A stretch of 64,000 nucleotides of DNA from Erpobdella octoculata (Eukaryota > Annelida > Clitellata > Hirudinida > Erpobdellidae): positions 159,985-223,984 of the forward strand of contig OZ022241.1 in the NCBI GenBank assembly GCA_963978895.1, written 5' to 3'. The notes under the pieces are model-generated. The model worked only from the letters and a program-made list of their open reading frames with translations. It made no database searches and was not told the origin of the DNA. Below, piece after piece: positions 9,201 through 20,299 of the stretch. The position numbers and the translations under genes are program-made. Numbering within the stretch: the first letter of the stretch is position 1; the number at the start of each line of letters is the position of its first letter.

Positions 9201-12200
9201 TCCAGAAAAAGTGCTCAAGCTACTTTCGACATAAAATTGAAGAAGTGACCGGCGATGGCCGGGCGACTTGGAGATCTTTAAACTCTCTTCTTAATCCAGT
9301 CACTGATATTTCTGCTAGTGGTCTTGCTCCTGACGCATTGCTTGACTACTTCACGCTGAGGATCGAGGACATTCGTCGAACCACAAAAGACGCCCTACCT
9401 CCGCTTTTCAGTTCTTGCCCGGCCGATGTTCCGGTTCTGGCTGCTTTCGACGATATCACTTCCGAGGAGGTCGAGTGCCTACTCAATCGCCTTGGGACTA
9501 GACAGTGTGAGCTTGACACTGCACCTGTCTGGCTCATAAAAAAACTCAAAAGCGTGTTTGCTCCTATTATTTCCCACCTCGTAAACACTTCATTTCTAGA
9601 TGCGTCACTACCAGCCAGTCACAAAAGGGCTATCGTCCGACCTCGACTCAAGAAAACGGGGATGGATCCCGTTGATCCGAAAAGCTACCGCCCCATATCA
9701 AACCTATCGTTCATCTCAAAATTTATTGAACGTGTCGTCCACCGTCAGCTTTCTTCACATATCGAATCGATGAATCTGCTTCCGCAGGTTCAGTCTGGTT
9801 TTCGCAAGTACCACAGTACAGAGACAGCAGTCGGGAAAGTTTACAACGACATTATTCTTTCACTTGACAGGGGCCAACCGACTGCGCTCGTGCTCCTTGA
9901 CTTCAGTGCAGCTTTCGACTGTGTCGATCATGTTCTCCTTACTGATCTCCTCCACACTAGCTTTGGCGTGACTTCAACCGCACTTGACTGGATTGGGTCT
10001 TTTCTATCAAATCGAACACATCTTATCCGATTGGGCCGGGCGACGTCGAGAGTATCGGCCGTTGACTGTGGTGTGCCTCAGGGTTCAATCTTAGGTCCAC
10101 TTCTCTTCATCCTTTACACAAGCCATATTACTCGAATTGCTTCTTCTCACGACGTGCAGACTCATCTTTACGCTGATGATACTCAGCTGTACATTCATTT
10201 TGACGTAACCGACCTGCAGTCCGTTAGAGAGCGTCTTGTCGCCTGTGTCAGTGAGATTCGCGTTTGGTCCTCGTCTATGAGATTGAGCCTAAACCCCTCT
10301 AAAACAGAACTTATCTGGTTCCATCGAGGGAACATCTCAACGCGACACCTGGATGACTGTAGTCTTCAAATCAGTACTGACTGCGTCATGACCCCCGTGA
10401 AGTCTATTAGAAATCTTGGTGTGATACTGGATAGCTCCTTGCTAATGAATCTACATATATCGGCCGTGGCACGATCTTGTTTCTTCCACCTACGCCGCAT
10501 CCGACAGATCAAGGGTGCCCTAAACAAACACTGCGTGCGGATTTTGGTCCAGGCTCTTGTTATTTCTAGATTAGATTATTGTAACGTGGTCCTTGCTGGC
10601 CTGCCGATGACTGCTCTTCGCCCGCTCACTGCGGTTCTTCATGCTGCTGCACGTCTTATCGGTGGCATCTCTCGACGGGACCACATCACGCCTCTTCTCC
10701 GCCAACTACACTGGCTCCCCCTACCGGAAAGAGTGACCTTAAAACTCTGCTTACTGGTTTACAATATTTTAACAAATCGTGCCCCTGCCTACATGACACG
10801 GATGATAAGCCTGTGCTCCTCTCATTCTGGTCGTCAACATCTACGTTCGTCCTCCCATGGTGACGCTGTCATCCCAAGAACTCGTCGAAGTTTCGGTAAA
10901 CGAGCATTCGCCGTTTCCGGGCCCGGTGCATGGAACCAACTACCTAAATCTATGCGAAGTGCTGTTCTAAATGAAGACTTCAGAGCATTGTTGAAAAAAC
11001 ACTTTTTTAATTTGACATATTGTTAATGGCATTCTTAGTGCAAGACTCTTGTTTTGTTTTAGATAAAATAAAATAAAAAAAAAAAAAAAAATAAAAATAA
11101 AAATAAAAATATTTCTGTTAAAATTTAAAGACCTTAAATAACGAAATCATCAAACCTACAAATCAATCACATAATAAAATAATTTTACTAATAAATCAAC
11201 CAATCAGTCAATCGATTAAACTGCCAATCGTTCAGACGATCCGGCAATCAATCAACCAATCAACCGTTCGAACCTGTTTGAAATAGAAACCGTAGAGAGG
11301 AAGGTACTTGAGGGAATGCTTCAATACGAACCTCGTGTTACTCGACGACCCCTGTCGTTCTGCCAGCATGGCCATGACGATCCAGTCCACTGTTTTCCGG
11401 TTAAAATAATAAATAAAATAAAATTTATTCACGTACAAACAAGATAACTGTTATAACGAATGAATTTAATATTTGTTTAAAATAAATATTACTGAAGCAT
11501 TACTAAAAACTTAGGATAATCTCCTAGTAAAGAGCCCCGAGACATTTTCTGTTTACAATAATTAATCTGTGTACGACCCATATTCTCTCCTAAGGGGGGT
11601 AGGGGCCAGTAGGGGGAGGGATTATGAAAATGGTTGTGACCACAGTTTGTATTTGATAAATATCTGGCAGTAAAAACGATGCTATTTTTCTTTGAAAACA
11701 TCAAATTATTATAATTAAAACATTAGATCTACCATCAAATTATTATAAAGAAGACATTAGATCTACCATCAAATTATTATAATAAAAATCAGCATTAACA
11801 GAAAAACAACCAAGGCACTGATGGTTGCTAAAGATGATCACGTTTTCTTTTTTTGTTGAAATTTCTTCATAATCACCTGATATTTTTACCTGAATGTGAC
11901 ATAACAATACAATTAATTTAAAAAGAATTTAATAAATTAGACCAGATGTGTTCAACTTATAAAGAAAGAAAATCAATCTGATTCTACACACATCTCTACA
12001 ACATTGAATATGTATTATATTTAATTGGTTTATTTGAAAGAACAATTTTTTATTGAATTTATTTTTTTTTAAAGATTTAAAATAAATTATTCATTATATT
12101 AGTAATTAATTAACTAATAACGTAAATAATACTAAACAAACAATCACCTTTACACCAGAAAGTATTTCAAAAAAGAACAACAGATATTTCTGATAAGATG

Positions 12201-12357
12201 CATACATGATATCATCAAACAGGATCGCATAATTCTTTCCGAGCAGTCTTGCCAGCAACTGGAAAATAGTCCAGATCAGCAAGTACACTGGTGACACGGT
12301 GACCAGCAGGATGGCGCTGGTGTAATACCTCAAGTTGGCCCAAATGGAGGAGCTCAT
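6005..12357 (-). CDS. AGPAT5: AGPAT5-like 1-acyl-sn-glycerol-3-phosphate acyltransferase (LPAAT epsilon type), 3' end not in window
   Basis: The family acylates lysophosphatidic acid to phosphatidic acid in ER or mitochondrial membranes. Seven exons with matching phases: 12148-12357, 11811-11889, 11274-11389, 7427-7516, 6930-7020, 6389-6565 and 6005-6137 (896 nt, about 298 residues). Exon 1 starts MSSSIWANLR, has a hydrophobic segment and ends near FFFEILSGVK. Exons 2 and 3 join to give NHQCLVDWIV, the NHx4D catalytic motif. Exon 4 has HGYLYVERS. Exon 5 has FPEGHRFNP, where the family has FPEGTR. Exon 6 has LLTPRVKAF and MDAIYDVT. Exon 7 has INIHVTRIPMSQVP and ends VKDR in phase 2. All segments line up in order with vertebrate AGPAT5 as I remember it. 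The last part of the protein, including C-terminal membrane segments, is absent and should lie left of the gypsy element, if it survives. Intron 3 carries an antisense LINE. Confidence 0.9.
6138..6388 (-). repeat. AGPAT5-like intron 6, almost wholly GAT-type microsatellite
   Basis: Between exons 7 and 6 on the minus strand the intron is 251 bp. It starts GTAAATGATGG, ends TTTTCAG, and is made mostly of imperfect GAT and AAT triplets. Frames reading through it give poly-Asp and poly-Met runs that are not protein. Confidence 0.8.
7684..11109 (+). mobile_element. Non-LTR retrotransposon (LINE, Jockey/CR1-L2 group), apparently full coding capacity
   Basis: The element lies in intron 3 of the AGPAT5-like gene, antisense to it. 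It has about 210 bp of leader (7684-7894), one long ORF, and a 3' tail of AAATAAAA-type repeats ending near 11109. The left border is set where similarity begins with a second copy at about 59755-59895. That border is provisional, and no target-site duplication was identified. Confidence 0.85.
7895..11026 (+). CDS. LINE ORF: APE-type endonuclease plus reverse transcriptase, 1043 aa
   Basis: This protein copies element RNA into DNA at a nick made by its own endonuclease. The endonuclease occupies roughly residues 90-310, with NARSIG, VESCHE, LILLGDIN and SLSDHSIITF matching the catalytic asparagine, glutamate, GDxN and SDH motifs. Reverse transcriptase spans about 560-830, with YRPISNLSFISK, SGFRKYHST, LLDFSAAFDCVDH, GVPQGSILGPLLF and YADD at residues 759-762. 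The C-terminal region ends ALLKKHFFNL. The frame has no stops or shifts, so this copy could encode active enzyme. No separate ORF1 with zinc knuckles is visible upstream. The motifs suit the CR1/L2 side of the Jockey group, but I cannot fix the clade without a tree. Confidence 0.92.
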   Translation: MCINERRFLSRSELYSLRDGNYTLSRELLLVLRKHALIRYGIQKRHYRGNRAGRFRHLSSKRSMPYVADIISSESKDSSSKDHGSRPSTRCNLAVWNARSIGNKSATISEFLISSKIDIMCIVESCHESSFSPSLIASTPLGYQALDRPRPSPLDADLASLRGPRGGGICIIHKNNFRSSIKDFGSFSAFELLSAYVTFRDSHQLILVLYRPGSESVTEAFFSEFSELLGKTADYSCDLILLGDINIHLDQDITTTRKFQNLLLSHGLTQLVTGPTHDHGHTLDVVITRSSSLITNLLIIPPSLSDHSIITFSTCHKPPPIITEKVERRSFRSFDLASFSIDLQNTRLFEVSTLKSDKSAEQLFDLYDATMNELLDRHAPRKLITLRIKPESPWFDADCSRSKRLNRRLERRYLCTKLSSDKIAWHTQSILKRRLFQKKCSSYFRHKIEEVTGDGRATWRSLNSLLNPVTDISASGLAPDALLDYFTLRIEDIRRTTKDALPPLFSSCPADVPVLAAFDDITSEEVECLLNRLGTRQCELDTAPVWLIKKLKSVFAPIISHLVNTSFLDASLPASHKRAIVRPRLKKTGMDPVDPKSYRPISNLSFISKFIERVVHRQLSSHIESMNLLPQVQSGFRKYHSTETAVGKVYNDIILSLDRGQPTALVLLDFSAAFDCVDHVLLTDLLHTSFGVTSTALDWIGSFLSNRTHLIRLGRATSRVSAVDCGVPQGSILGPLLFILYTSHITRIASSHDVQTHLYADDTQLYIHFDVTDLQSVRERLVACVSEIRVWSSSMRLSLNPSKTELIWFHRGNISTRHLDDCSLQISTDCVMTPVKSIRNLGVILDSSLLMNLHISAVARSCFFHLRRIRQIKGALNKHCVRILVQALVISRLDYCNVVLAGLPMTALRPLTAVLHAAARLIGGISRRDHITPLLRQLHWLPLPERVTLKLCLLVYNILTNRAPAYMTRMISLCSSHSGRQHLRSSSHGDAVIPRTRRSFGKRAFAVSGPGAWNQLPKSMRSAVLNEDFRALLKKHFFNLTYC

Positions 12358-14319
12358 TCTTTAATCTAAAGATTACTGACTTTTGCTGGATGCTTGGTTT
12401 AGCTTTATAGTTAGTTTAGAGTTTAGAAGGTTTTGAAGTTTTAGCCTTTAGGCCTTTAGCTGATTGGTATTACTTATTACTTACTAGGACTGGTAGTCTA
12501 AGTAGTCACTACACTACACACTATTTACTATTATAATATAGAATTATAGACTCTCTAAGTCTAAGTCTTTCTGCCGTGAACTAGATTTTAATTCTTAATT
12601 TAAAATTTAGATAAGACTTACAGTTAAGTCGTCACTTGACTACACTTGAGACTGACTTTTTTCTAAAATTATTAAGCCTTACTGAGTCTTAGTCTCAAAT
12701 TTAAAAAACCTCCGATTGGCTTATTTAGAACTTTAGTTAGTTTAGTTTATTTGTATAAAATTTAAAAATCTAAATTTTCGCACAAAAAAACATTAAAGCT
12801 AAACTAAAATATAATGTCCCAAATAATAACCGATCTATTAAAAAGATGGAAAACCTATATTTTGAAATAATATCATGAGTTTACAAGTGAACGGAGTTGT
12901 AATAAGTAAGTTCGTTCACATTAAACAATAAATTAAATCAACTTTTGCTTGCTTTTCAATCAATAACACCTATATCTATAGATATCAATATAATTATATA
13001 AGTTTCTCTACTAATATAGTATTTTAAATTGACTTTGCGATTAGGTATTCACCATTATACCTATGGTACCTTAACCTAGTCATTCATTCAGTCATTCAAT
13101 TATTCAATCAATCAATCAATAAAACCTATTTAGCGCTTTTTGATTATACTCAAGGCACCAATAGATATCTATGATATACCTATTATTAAAGACGTGTCTT
13201 ACCTGCAAAAGTTAGTGACGCAAAAGTTTAAGAGAAGCCTTATATAAGTATTATATAGACTACAGAAAAAAGTGCTTATCAAAAAAATGATTTATAAGAC
13301 TTGGAAAAAATTTAAAGTGTTTTATAGATTGAAAAAAGTCAGACTCAGGAAAGACCTCAAGTTAGATCAATTTTATAGATGCAGAGATGAGTTTAGGTAA
13401 TGAGAGGAGGGCTGGAATCAGAATAATCTAATTTAAACATCATCAAGTATATTAAAAATTATTTTAATGATTAAAGTGTAGTTAATTAAATCCTGCAGTC
13501 ATGCAGTCTCTGTTCAGTTTTAAAACAACTGGTGTAAATAATTATGAACTACTTTAAAATCTCTATTTGTAAAAATACAAATAAAAAATTGTTACAAAAA
13601 TGATAAACAGTGCTATATAAATGTTAACAAAAGATATTTAAAATTATAAAAATATTTTGTTGAAATTGTTTTATATTTAGTCGCTAGAAAATAAATATTT
13701 CTGAATACTCTAAATTAATCTATTTTAAATTTAGTCACTAGGTGTTAAATAAAAGCTTTGCATACAATTAAATTAGTTTAAATTTACTCCCTAGGTAATA
13801 AATAATTTTTTGCAAAATTTGCAAAATTAAATTTAGTCGCTAGTTGATAAATATTTTCTGAAAACTTTTAAGTAAAAAGCTGAACAAATCTAGTAATATG
13901 ATAGTAATATCTAACATCATCCACCTAAGCGACTATCTGTAATTTAATAATATCTATAACATGATTGTCAAAAATGATAACTGGCCTCACTCACTGACAT
14001 CTTCTCAGGAACATCAATTGGCAAGTAGCTCCGACTACCACGCGCTCATCAGTTTTTTTAGAATCAAAAATAAAAAGTGTTGAAAAATGTTTGATTTTTG
14101 TAAAAAAAAAATTGGTAGGCCTTGAGAAAATGTGCTCAGTTACTGGATATTTTATAAACTACTAGTTAAGTATTTATTAAAAATATTATTTTTTACATTT
14201 AAGTTGTAATTGTAATGTTTCTTTTCTCTCTCTTTTCTGTCTTTCTGTCTCTCTCTTTTTTTTTTATATAAATATTTTACTTTCTCCTCTCACTCCCTGT
14301 ACCTATATGTTATTGAATT
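12358..14319. other. AT-rich intergenic sequence upstream of AGPAT5-like gene
   Basis: No exon was recognised on either strand. The first few hundred bases should hold the AGPAT5-like promoter, but no clear TATA or initiator was picked out. The only structure seen is the minisatellite at 13676-13880. Confidence 0.5.
13676..13880. repeat. Degenerate minisatellite, about 50-55 bp unit, four copies
   Basis: Four diverged units each begin with a version of TTTAGTCGCTAG, followed by an AATAAAT-rich stretch and ending near TTTAAA. Confidence 0.55.
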
Positions 14320-14519
14320 NNNNNNNNNNNNNNNNNNNNNNNNNNNNNNNNNNNNNNNNNNNNNNNNNNNNNNNNNNNNNNNNNNNNNNNNNNNNNNNNN
14401 NNNNNNNNNNNNNNNNNNNNNNNNNNNNNNNNNNNNNNNNNNNNNNNNNNNNNNNNNNNNNNNNNNNNNNNNNNNNNNNNNNNNNNNNNNNNNNNNNNNN
14501 NNNNNNNNNNNNNNNNNNN
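14320..14519. other. Assembly gap, 200 N
   Basis: Exactly 200 N. This is a fixed-size scaffolding gap, so the true distance and even the orientation of the two sides is not certain from the sequence. Confidence 0.99.
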
Positions 14520-14702
14520 GTATCGCAGAGGAATTTATTTGAGAGAGAGAAAAAACTATTTGAAATATGTTTTAAGCTTAAAAGAATTTTATTGTTTTTG
14601 TTTCGTAAATTAAAGATCAAGATTCTCATGTTTTCTTCATTTAATAAACCAATAAAGCATGCGATTTATTTATATTTATACTTATGTTGATAACATAAAA
14701 TT

Positions 14703-14778
<76 letters not shown>

Positions 14779-14779
14779 C

Positions 14780-14870
<91 letters not shown>

Positions 14871-14871
14871 C
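14703..14871. repeat. (TAG)n microsatellite
   Basis: About 56 nearly perfect TAG triplets with one GTAGCA interruption. Confidence 0.95.
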
Positions 14872-14893
14872 CTATTGTTATAAACATGAACAT

Positions 14894-15017
<124 letters not shown>

Positions 15018-15019
15018 TT

Positions 15020-15185
15020 TTATATTTTTTTTGGGAAAGGTTTTTGAAGAGGAGAAAGTGGGATAGTCTTCGAAAATTTGTTGATATATTACTTACGACT
15101 CCTACCTCCCCCCCGGTCATCAGGTTTTTTTGGGAGAAGAAAATGTGTAACTGCACCCCCAACCAGGATAACCTGGATCCGCATC
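15020..15185. mobile_element. hAT-type MITE fragment (family A)
   Basis: The right part ends AACCTGGATCCGCA after a run of C and GGTCATCAGG. These segments are shared with copies at 40685-40949 and 43352-43666. No intact second terminus or target duplication was found. Confidence 0.45.
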
Positions 15186-15698
15186 TGAATTTCGGATAAT
15201 AAAATAATTCTTATTTGAATTTTTTCTAGCAAATAACAACAACAACATAATAGAAATAAAAACATCATCAAGAATGAAAAAGTAAACAATCTAGTAGAGT
15301 CAGTCATGGAACTCCTAAAAAAATAGCATAAACAGTAATAATAAACACTTCCGGTCATCATCTCATGAATATTAATAAGCAGTATGTTATTATGCAAAAC
15401 GAAAGGCTTCCTTGTATAAACATACTGACCAGTACACCTGCACTTAATCGAGGCCATATTTAACACGAGCTTGCCCATTCGCAGATGACCTAAAAATGTA
15501 AACAAACTCGCCGCAGACTAACGAACGAAAACCGAACTGTCAAAAATCAGATTATATTATATTATATTATATTTTATATTATTCAAATAGAGTTGTCACA
15601 AAATAAAAAAAAGTATAATTCTCATAAAATATTATTTTACTATTAAAACCATAATTATGCTTTTTACTAAAAATAACAAAACTATTGAGACATAAACT

Positions 15699-15834
15699 CA
15701 GGGACGTCAATTAGGGGGGTCAGGGGGACCATAGCCCCCTGAGTTTTCAGTGGGCCCCCGGCACTAGCTACCCCCCTGAGTGGGCCCCTAAAACATCTTG
15801 CCCCCCCTAAGGTTTTGCTGAAATGACGTCCCTG
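15699..15834. mobile_element. hAT-type MITE (family B), 136 bp with 8-bp target duplication
   Basis: The element begins CAGGGACGTCA and ends TGACGTCCCTG, a perfect 11-bp terminal inverted repeat. It is flanked on both sides by CATAAACT (15691-15698 and 15835-15842). An 8-bp duplication and a CAG...CTG terminus are the marks of the hAT superfamily. It has no coding capacity. Confidence 0.9.
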
Positions 15835-16261
15835 CATAAACTTAGTCGTTACATGCTTGAGCTGGAAAAATTCTATTTCATACTTTTCCACACTGGTCCA
15901 CCAACCCCCAACCACCCAACACCCGTATGACTGTAATAGGCTGTAATGCAGCTAATAATTCGTCTTGTATTAAATGGATTTAGTTAATAAATTACACTCA
16001 AATTAGCATGTCTAGAATAATATAATTTATTTTTGTCAGAAATGACAGGCAGTTTAAAAATTCATGTGGCAATAATAATGATGACAAAGCAAAACAACTT
16101 AATTAAAGAAATACTACAACTACTCATCTTTCCAATTTTATTTACTTCACTACAATTTTGACGAGTTATCACTAGTAAATTAAGAAATCTATATGTTGTG
16201 TATATAATAATAACACCTAAATTACATGCATATATGTATGAATAATTATATGTATGCGTGT

Positions 16262-16485
16262 TTATATATATACACAATAATGCACATATATTATTTATAT
16301 ATAAACAATAATACACATATATTATTTATAATACACAATAATACACATATATTATTTATATGTACACAATAATACACATATATTATTTATATATACACAA
16401 TAATACACATATATTATTTATATATACACAATAATACACATATATTATTTATATATACACAATAATACATATATATTATTTATAT
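16262..16485. repeat. 31-bp minisatellite, about seven copies
   Basis: The unit is ACACAATAATACACATATAT followed by TATTTATATAT. Copies differ at one to three positions. Confidence 0.85.
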
Positions 16486-16875
16486 GTGTGCTCTCTCTCT
16501 ACTCCTGTTTCAACATACTGATGTGTTAGAGAAGTTATTGCCTCGTGCAAGATTAACTATACACCGTGATTTATATTCGCCGAAGAAGTATCTCTCTCTC
16601 TTCTTCTCCATTTCTGTCCCTATTCTTCTAGTTGTTTCTCTGTATGTTTCAATTTTTCTCTATATTTGTTTATATATTTTTTTGTTTTTTTACTTCTTGT
16701 TTTAGTTCTTTCGCACTCCATTTTTCTCTTTTTTTTTATTCTTTATTATTTAGTTCTTCTCTGTTTCTCATCTTCTCTTCCTCTTCAACTGCTCCTCCAG
16801 CACTCTCAGTCTGTTTTATTATCTCTCCAAGCATCTCTCAGTTATTGTACTTTTGCTTAAGTGTGTGTATGCGTA

Positions 16876-16917
<42 letters not shown>

Positions 16918-17063
16918 CGTCCAGTCAAGAATCCAAGTCAAGTTCTGTTTGCAAAGATTTTGATTACTGTGACAGGACATAGAGCATATGTCACGCCCCC
17001 AGAAAGTTGTGAGAGATGAATTGAAAAGTAAGAAAGAAAGAAGAAGGAAGATAATAAGAAGAA

Positions 17064-17151
<88 letters not shown>

Positions 17152-17268
17152 AGACAGAAGAGAGCGGGAGTAAACTTGACGACACTTGGAACAAACACGA
17201 CCAGTTGCTGATAAAATAGACTAAACTGTTCGGTGCAGAAGTGGCGCGTGGCATCATGTACGAGAGGA

Positions 17269-17355
<87 letters not shown>

Positions 17356-17900
17356 AAAAAAGAGAGATAGAAAAAAATAGAAAGAGAGATAGCAAAAGAG
17401 ATAGCAAAAGAGAGAAAAAGAGAGATAAAATAGAAAAAAGAGATAGAAAAAGAGAGATAAAAGAGAAAAAAGAGAAAAAAGAGATAGAAAAAGAGAGAGA
17501 GAGCGAAGAGGAGGCACTCGAGTATGACTTGGAGAAATTCTTGAGTCCTCAGCAGCTGAATAAACTACCCCATCAGTGGAGGATGACATCTTGTCACGTG
17601 ATGAAAACGTCCAATCATAAACAGCTACTTGAATGTGTCTTCCTATCTTTTTGTCTCTTCTTAATTATTCTTTTTATCTATTTCTCTCTCTCTCTTTCTC
17701 CTTTTCTGTCTCTCTCTTTCTCTTTTTGTCTCTTCTTGGTTATTCTTTTTATCTATTGCTCTCTCTCTTTCTCCTTTTCTGTCTCTCTCTCTCTCTTTCT
17801 CTTTTTCTGTCTCTCTCTGTCTCTTTCTCTTTTTTCTCCCTTTTTTTCTCTCTATATATTTCTCTTCTTCTCTTTAATGAAGGTAAAAAATAAACTCCCA
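16486..17900. repeat. Cluster of purine/pyrimidine and GT simple repeats
   Basis: This stretch holds CT-rich sequence (16486-16860), (GT)n at 16880-16916, (GA)n at 17071-17149 and 17266-17350, GA-rich sequence to 17510, and CT-rich sequence at 17636-17875. Long frames here encode only Arg-Glu, Ser-Leu or Phe-Leu runs. The non-repetitive island at 17511-17635 has short open frames on both strands, but I could not support an exon. Confidence 0.85.
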
Positions 17901-18284
17901 ACATAATTTATTTTTTCATTATTTAAATGTATTAAATAACCAAATACTAATTTAAAATTAATTAACATATGAAAACAGCCAGATTTCTTTTCGTCTAAGC
18001 ATTTTAGATGAATTGATTTTTCGATGAATTGATTTTTCGATGAATTAATTTATGATGAATTCACCTGAAGCCATTCCTATTATATGGTGTGGTCTCACTC
18101 TGATCCAGACGACATTTACCGTATTTTTGCGTTTACAAGACACGTCTTATATATGAGGTAAATATTATTCCTGCTGATAAAAATCTTTTTAAATCTTTTA
18201 TATTAACTTGACCGTGTTTGCTTGCTTGTTTGATTGCTTGAGCCACACGTTGGAACCCTATACCACTCAAAAAAAAAAACCAAC

Positions 18285-18800
18285 TTACCGTCATCCAATC
18301 AGGTTGAAACGCGGTGGGTTTGTTTGTAGCTGCGAACTCCACATTCTATTAAATTTTCATATTGATTGGACAAAATATGAGTGAATTGTAGAACATAAAA
18401 TCAATAAAAAGTTAAACATTTTATGTAGAGGAACAAACCATCAACTTTTGGTTTTTTTTAAAGAAAGCGATAATTAATTTATAATTTTAAAAATGTTTAA
18501 CAAAATATTTTTTTATTCCATATTGATTCGAAAATAGCTTATGTTTTCAATCTTTACAATCAAGTTGAAATTTGGTGGATTTATTTGTTGCTCGGATTTT
18601 ACATTCAATTAAATTTTTAGATCGATTGGACAACGTGATCTGAAAAATTTTATTTTGAGAGAGCACGTTAAATAAATATAATAATAATAACATTTGAGAG
18701 AATTATAGAATTAAATCAGTTAAAACTTTAAAAATAATTTTAAAAATTACAAATTTTATGTAAAGAAACAAACTATCGATTTTCAGTTTATTTAAAAAAA
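18285..18800. repeat. Two diverged copies of an intergenic repeat
   Basis: 18285-18480 and 18545-18790 share blocks such as CAATCAGGTTGAAAC, GGTGGGTTTGTTTG and GATTGGACAA in the same order and orientation. No function is suggested. Confidence 0.5.
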
Positions 18801-19164
18801 GAGATGTGATTTTTTAATTTAAAATTTTTTTTTATATCCTTAACATAAAATCGTAATGATTTATTATAAAAAAAACTGTTTAATCCATATAGATTCGAAA
18901 ATTTCTTAAATTTTCAATCCTCACATACTTCACATATTAAGTATTTAAAAGAGTGTGGTCAATGTTTTTATATTTTATAGACTTACTATCATCAAAAAAT
19001 ATATTTAAAAAAAATTTATATATTAATATAGGCGAGCCTTATTATAAGAGGTTCGAATTGAATACTTGAAAAAACAGTATTATAAAATTTTCTTAAACTT
19101 AAAAAGTTGCGTTTTGATAATCATAGTGGACTGTCATGCCATGTCCAAGAGGGTTGAAATTTTA

Positions 19165-19252
19165 GTTAGCCATGCACCAGCCCTGTACGACCCCTGTCAG
19201 AACCCTGAAACCCTGTACACGAGCCCTGTACGAACCCTGCACGAACCCTAGC
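19165..19252. repeat. Short GC-rich minisatellite
   Basis: About six imperfect units of the form CCCTGTACGAA, 11-13 bp each. Confidence 0.7.
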
Positions 19253-19623
19253 GAAATTATTCAAAATATTAATCAATAAAAAAATTGTTAAATGACGTAA
19301 AAAATTCAAGAAGAATTTATTCACTATATTACAAGGTTGAAATAACTTTAGTCTTAATGAAATTTGCCATATAGGCACAATTATTAGGAATAAATCTTAA
19401 CCATTAATGTCAATTACAACTTTCTCGTCATATCATTCCTCCTCTTGTTCCTCCACCTCTCCATCATCATCGTCGTCATCGTCGTCATCGTCGTCATCAT
19501 CGCAGTCGTCGTCATCATAACCTCCTTCGGTGTCTCCATTTCTTTATAAGACTCAAGCAGGTTGGTGGTCACGTAATTAAACGTTTCTTCTTTTTACTAT
19601 CTTCCTTTCTTTTACTCTGTCCT

Positions 19624-19627
<4 letters not shown>

Positions 19628-19709
<82 letters not shown>
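19628..19709. repeat. (CT)n microsatellite
   Basis: About 80 bp of uninterrupted TC dinucleotides. Confidence 0.95.
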
Positions 19710-19716
<7 letters not shown>

Positions 19717-20071
19717 CTCGCCGCCACTATCTTAAAGGCATGTTTTTAAATTAACTTTTTTTTGTTATATTTACAGTAAAGTATTTTTCTATTTTTTTAT
19801 ATACTCATTTCTCTTTCTTCTCCCCTTTCTTTCTCTTTATTCCTCCCTCTACCTCTCTCTTTCTCTCTCGCTTTTTTCTCCCTCCCTCTCTCTCCCTCCA
19901 TCTCTTTCTCCCTCTCTCCCAATAACTCTCAAGCGAGACGCGTTATCGCGTTGTATCATCCATGAAATCTTTCCATATTGACATCCTTAGCAAGTAACCT
20001 TTTGACCCCGCAATCCAACATGGAAATTCGAAACCGAATCTGTTGATTGAACCATTGGTGCTTGCTTAAAA

Positions 20072-20172
20072 CGCACCACCACGACCACCACTATCATCAC
20101 CACCGCCATCACCATCATCATCACCACTATCATCATCAGTATCATCACTATCATCATCACCACAGCCACCAC

Positions 20173-20213
<41 letters not shown>

Positions 20214-20243
20214 CCACCACCACCACCGTCATCATCATCATCC

Positions 20244-20274
<31 letters not shown>
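20072..20274. repeat. (CAT/CAC)n triplet tract
   Basis: About 200 bp of imperfect CAT, CAC and CGT triplets. The poly-His, poly-Asp and poly-Met frames across it are repeat artefacts. Confidence 0.9.
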
Positions 20275-20275
<1 letters not shown>

Positions 20276-20299
20276 GCCGCTTGCTAATAACCTATCCGT

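Noticed and set aside
17241..17906. 221-residue Arg-Glu and Ser-Leu frame, with a protein-like patch LEYDLEKFLSPQQLNKLP
   Set aside because: Mostly simple repeat. The patch at 17518-17590 could be an exon, but no supporting splice sites or neighbouring exons were found.
19440..19545. Minus-strand acidic C-terminus-like frame (Asp run then EVEEQEEE and a stop)
   Set aside because: Explained by a GAC/GAT triplet tract; no upstream exon with matching phase.
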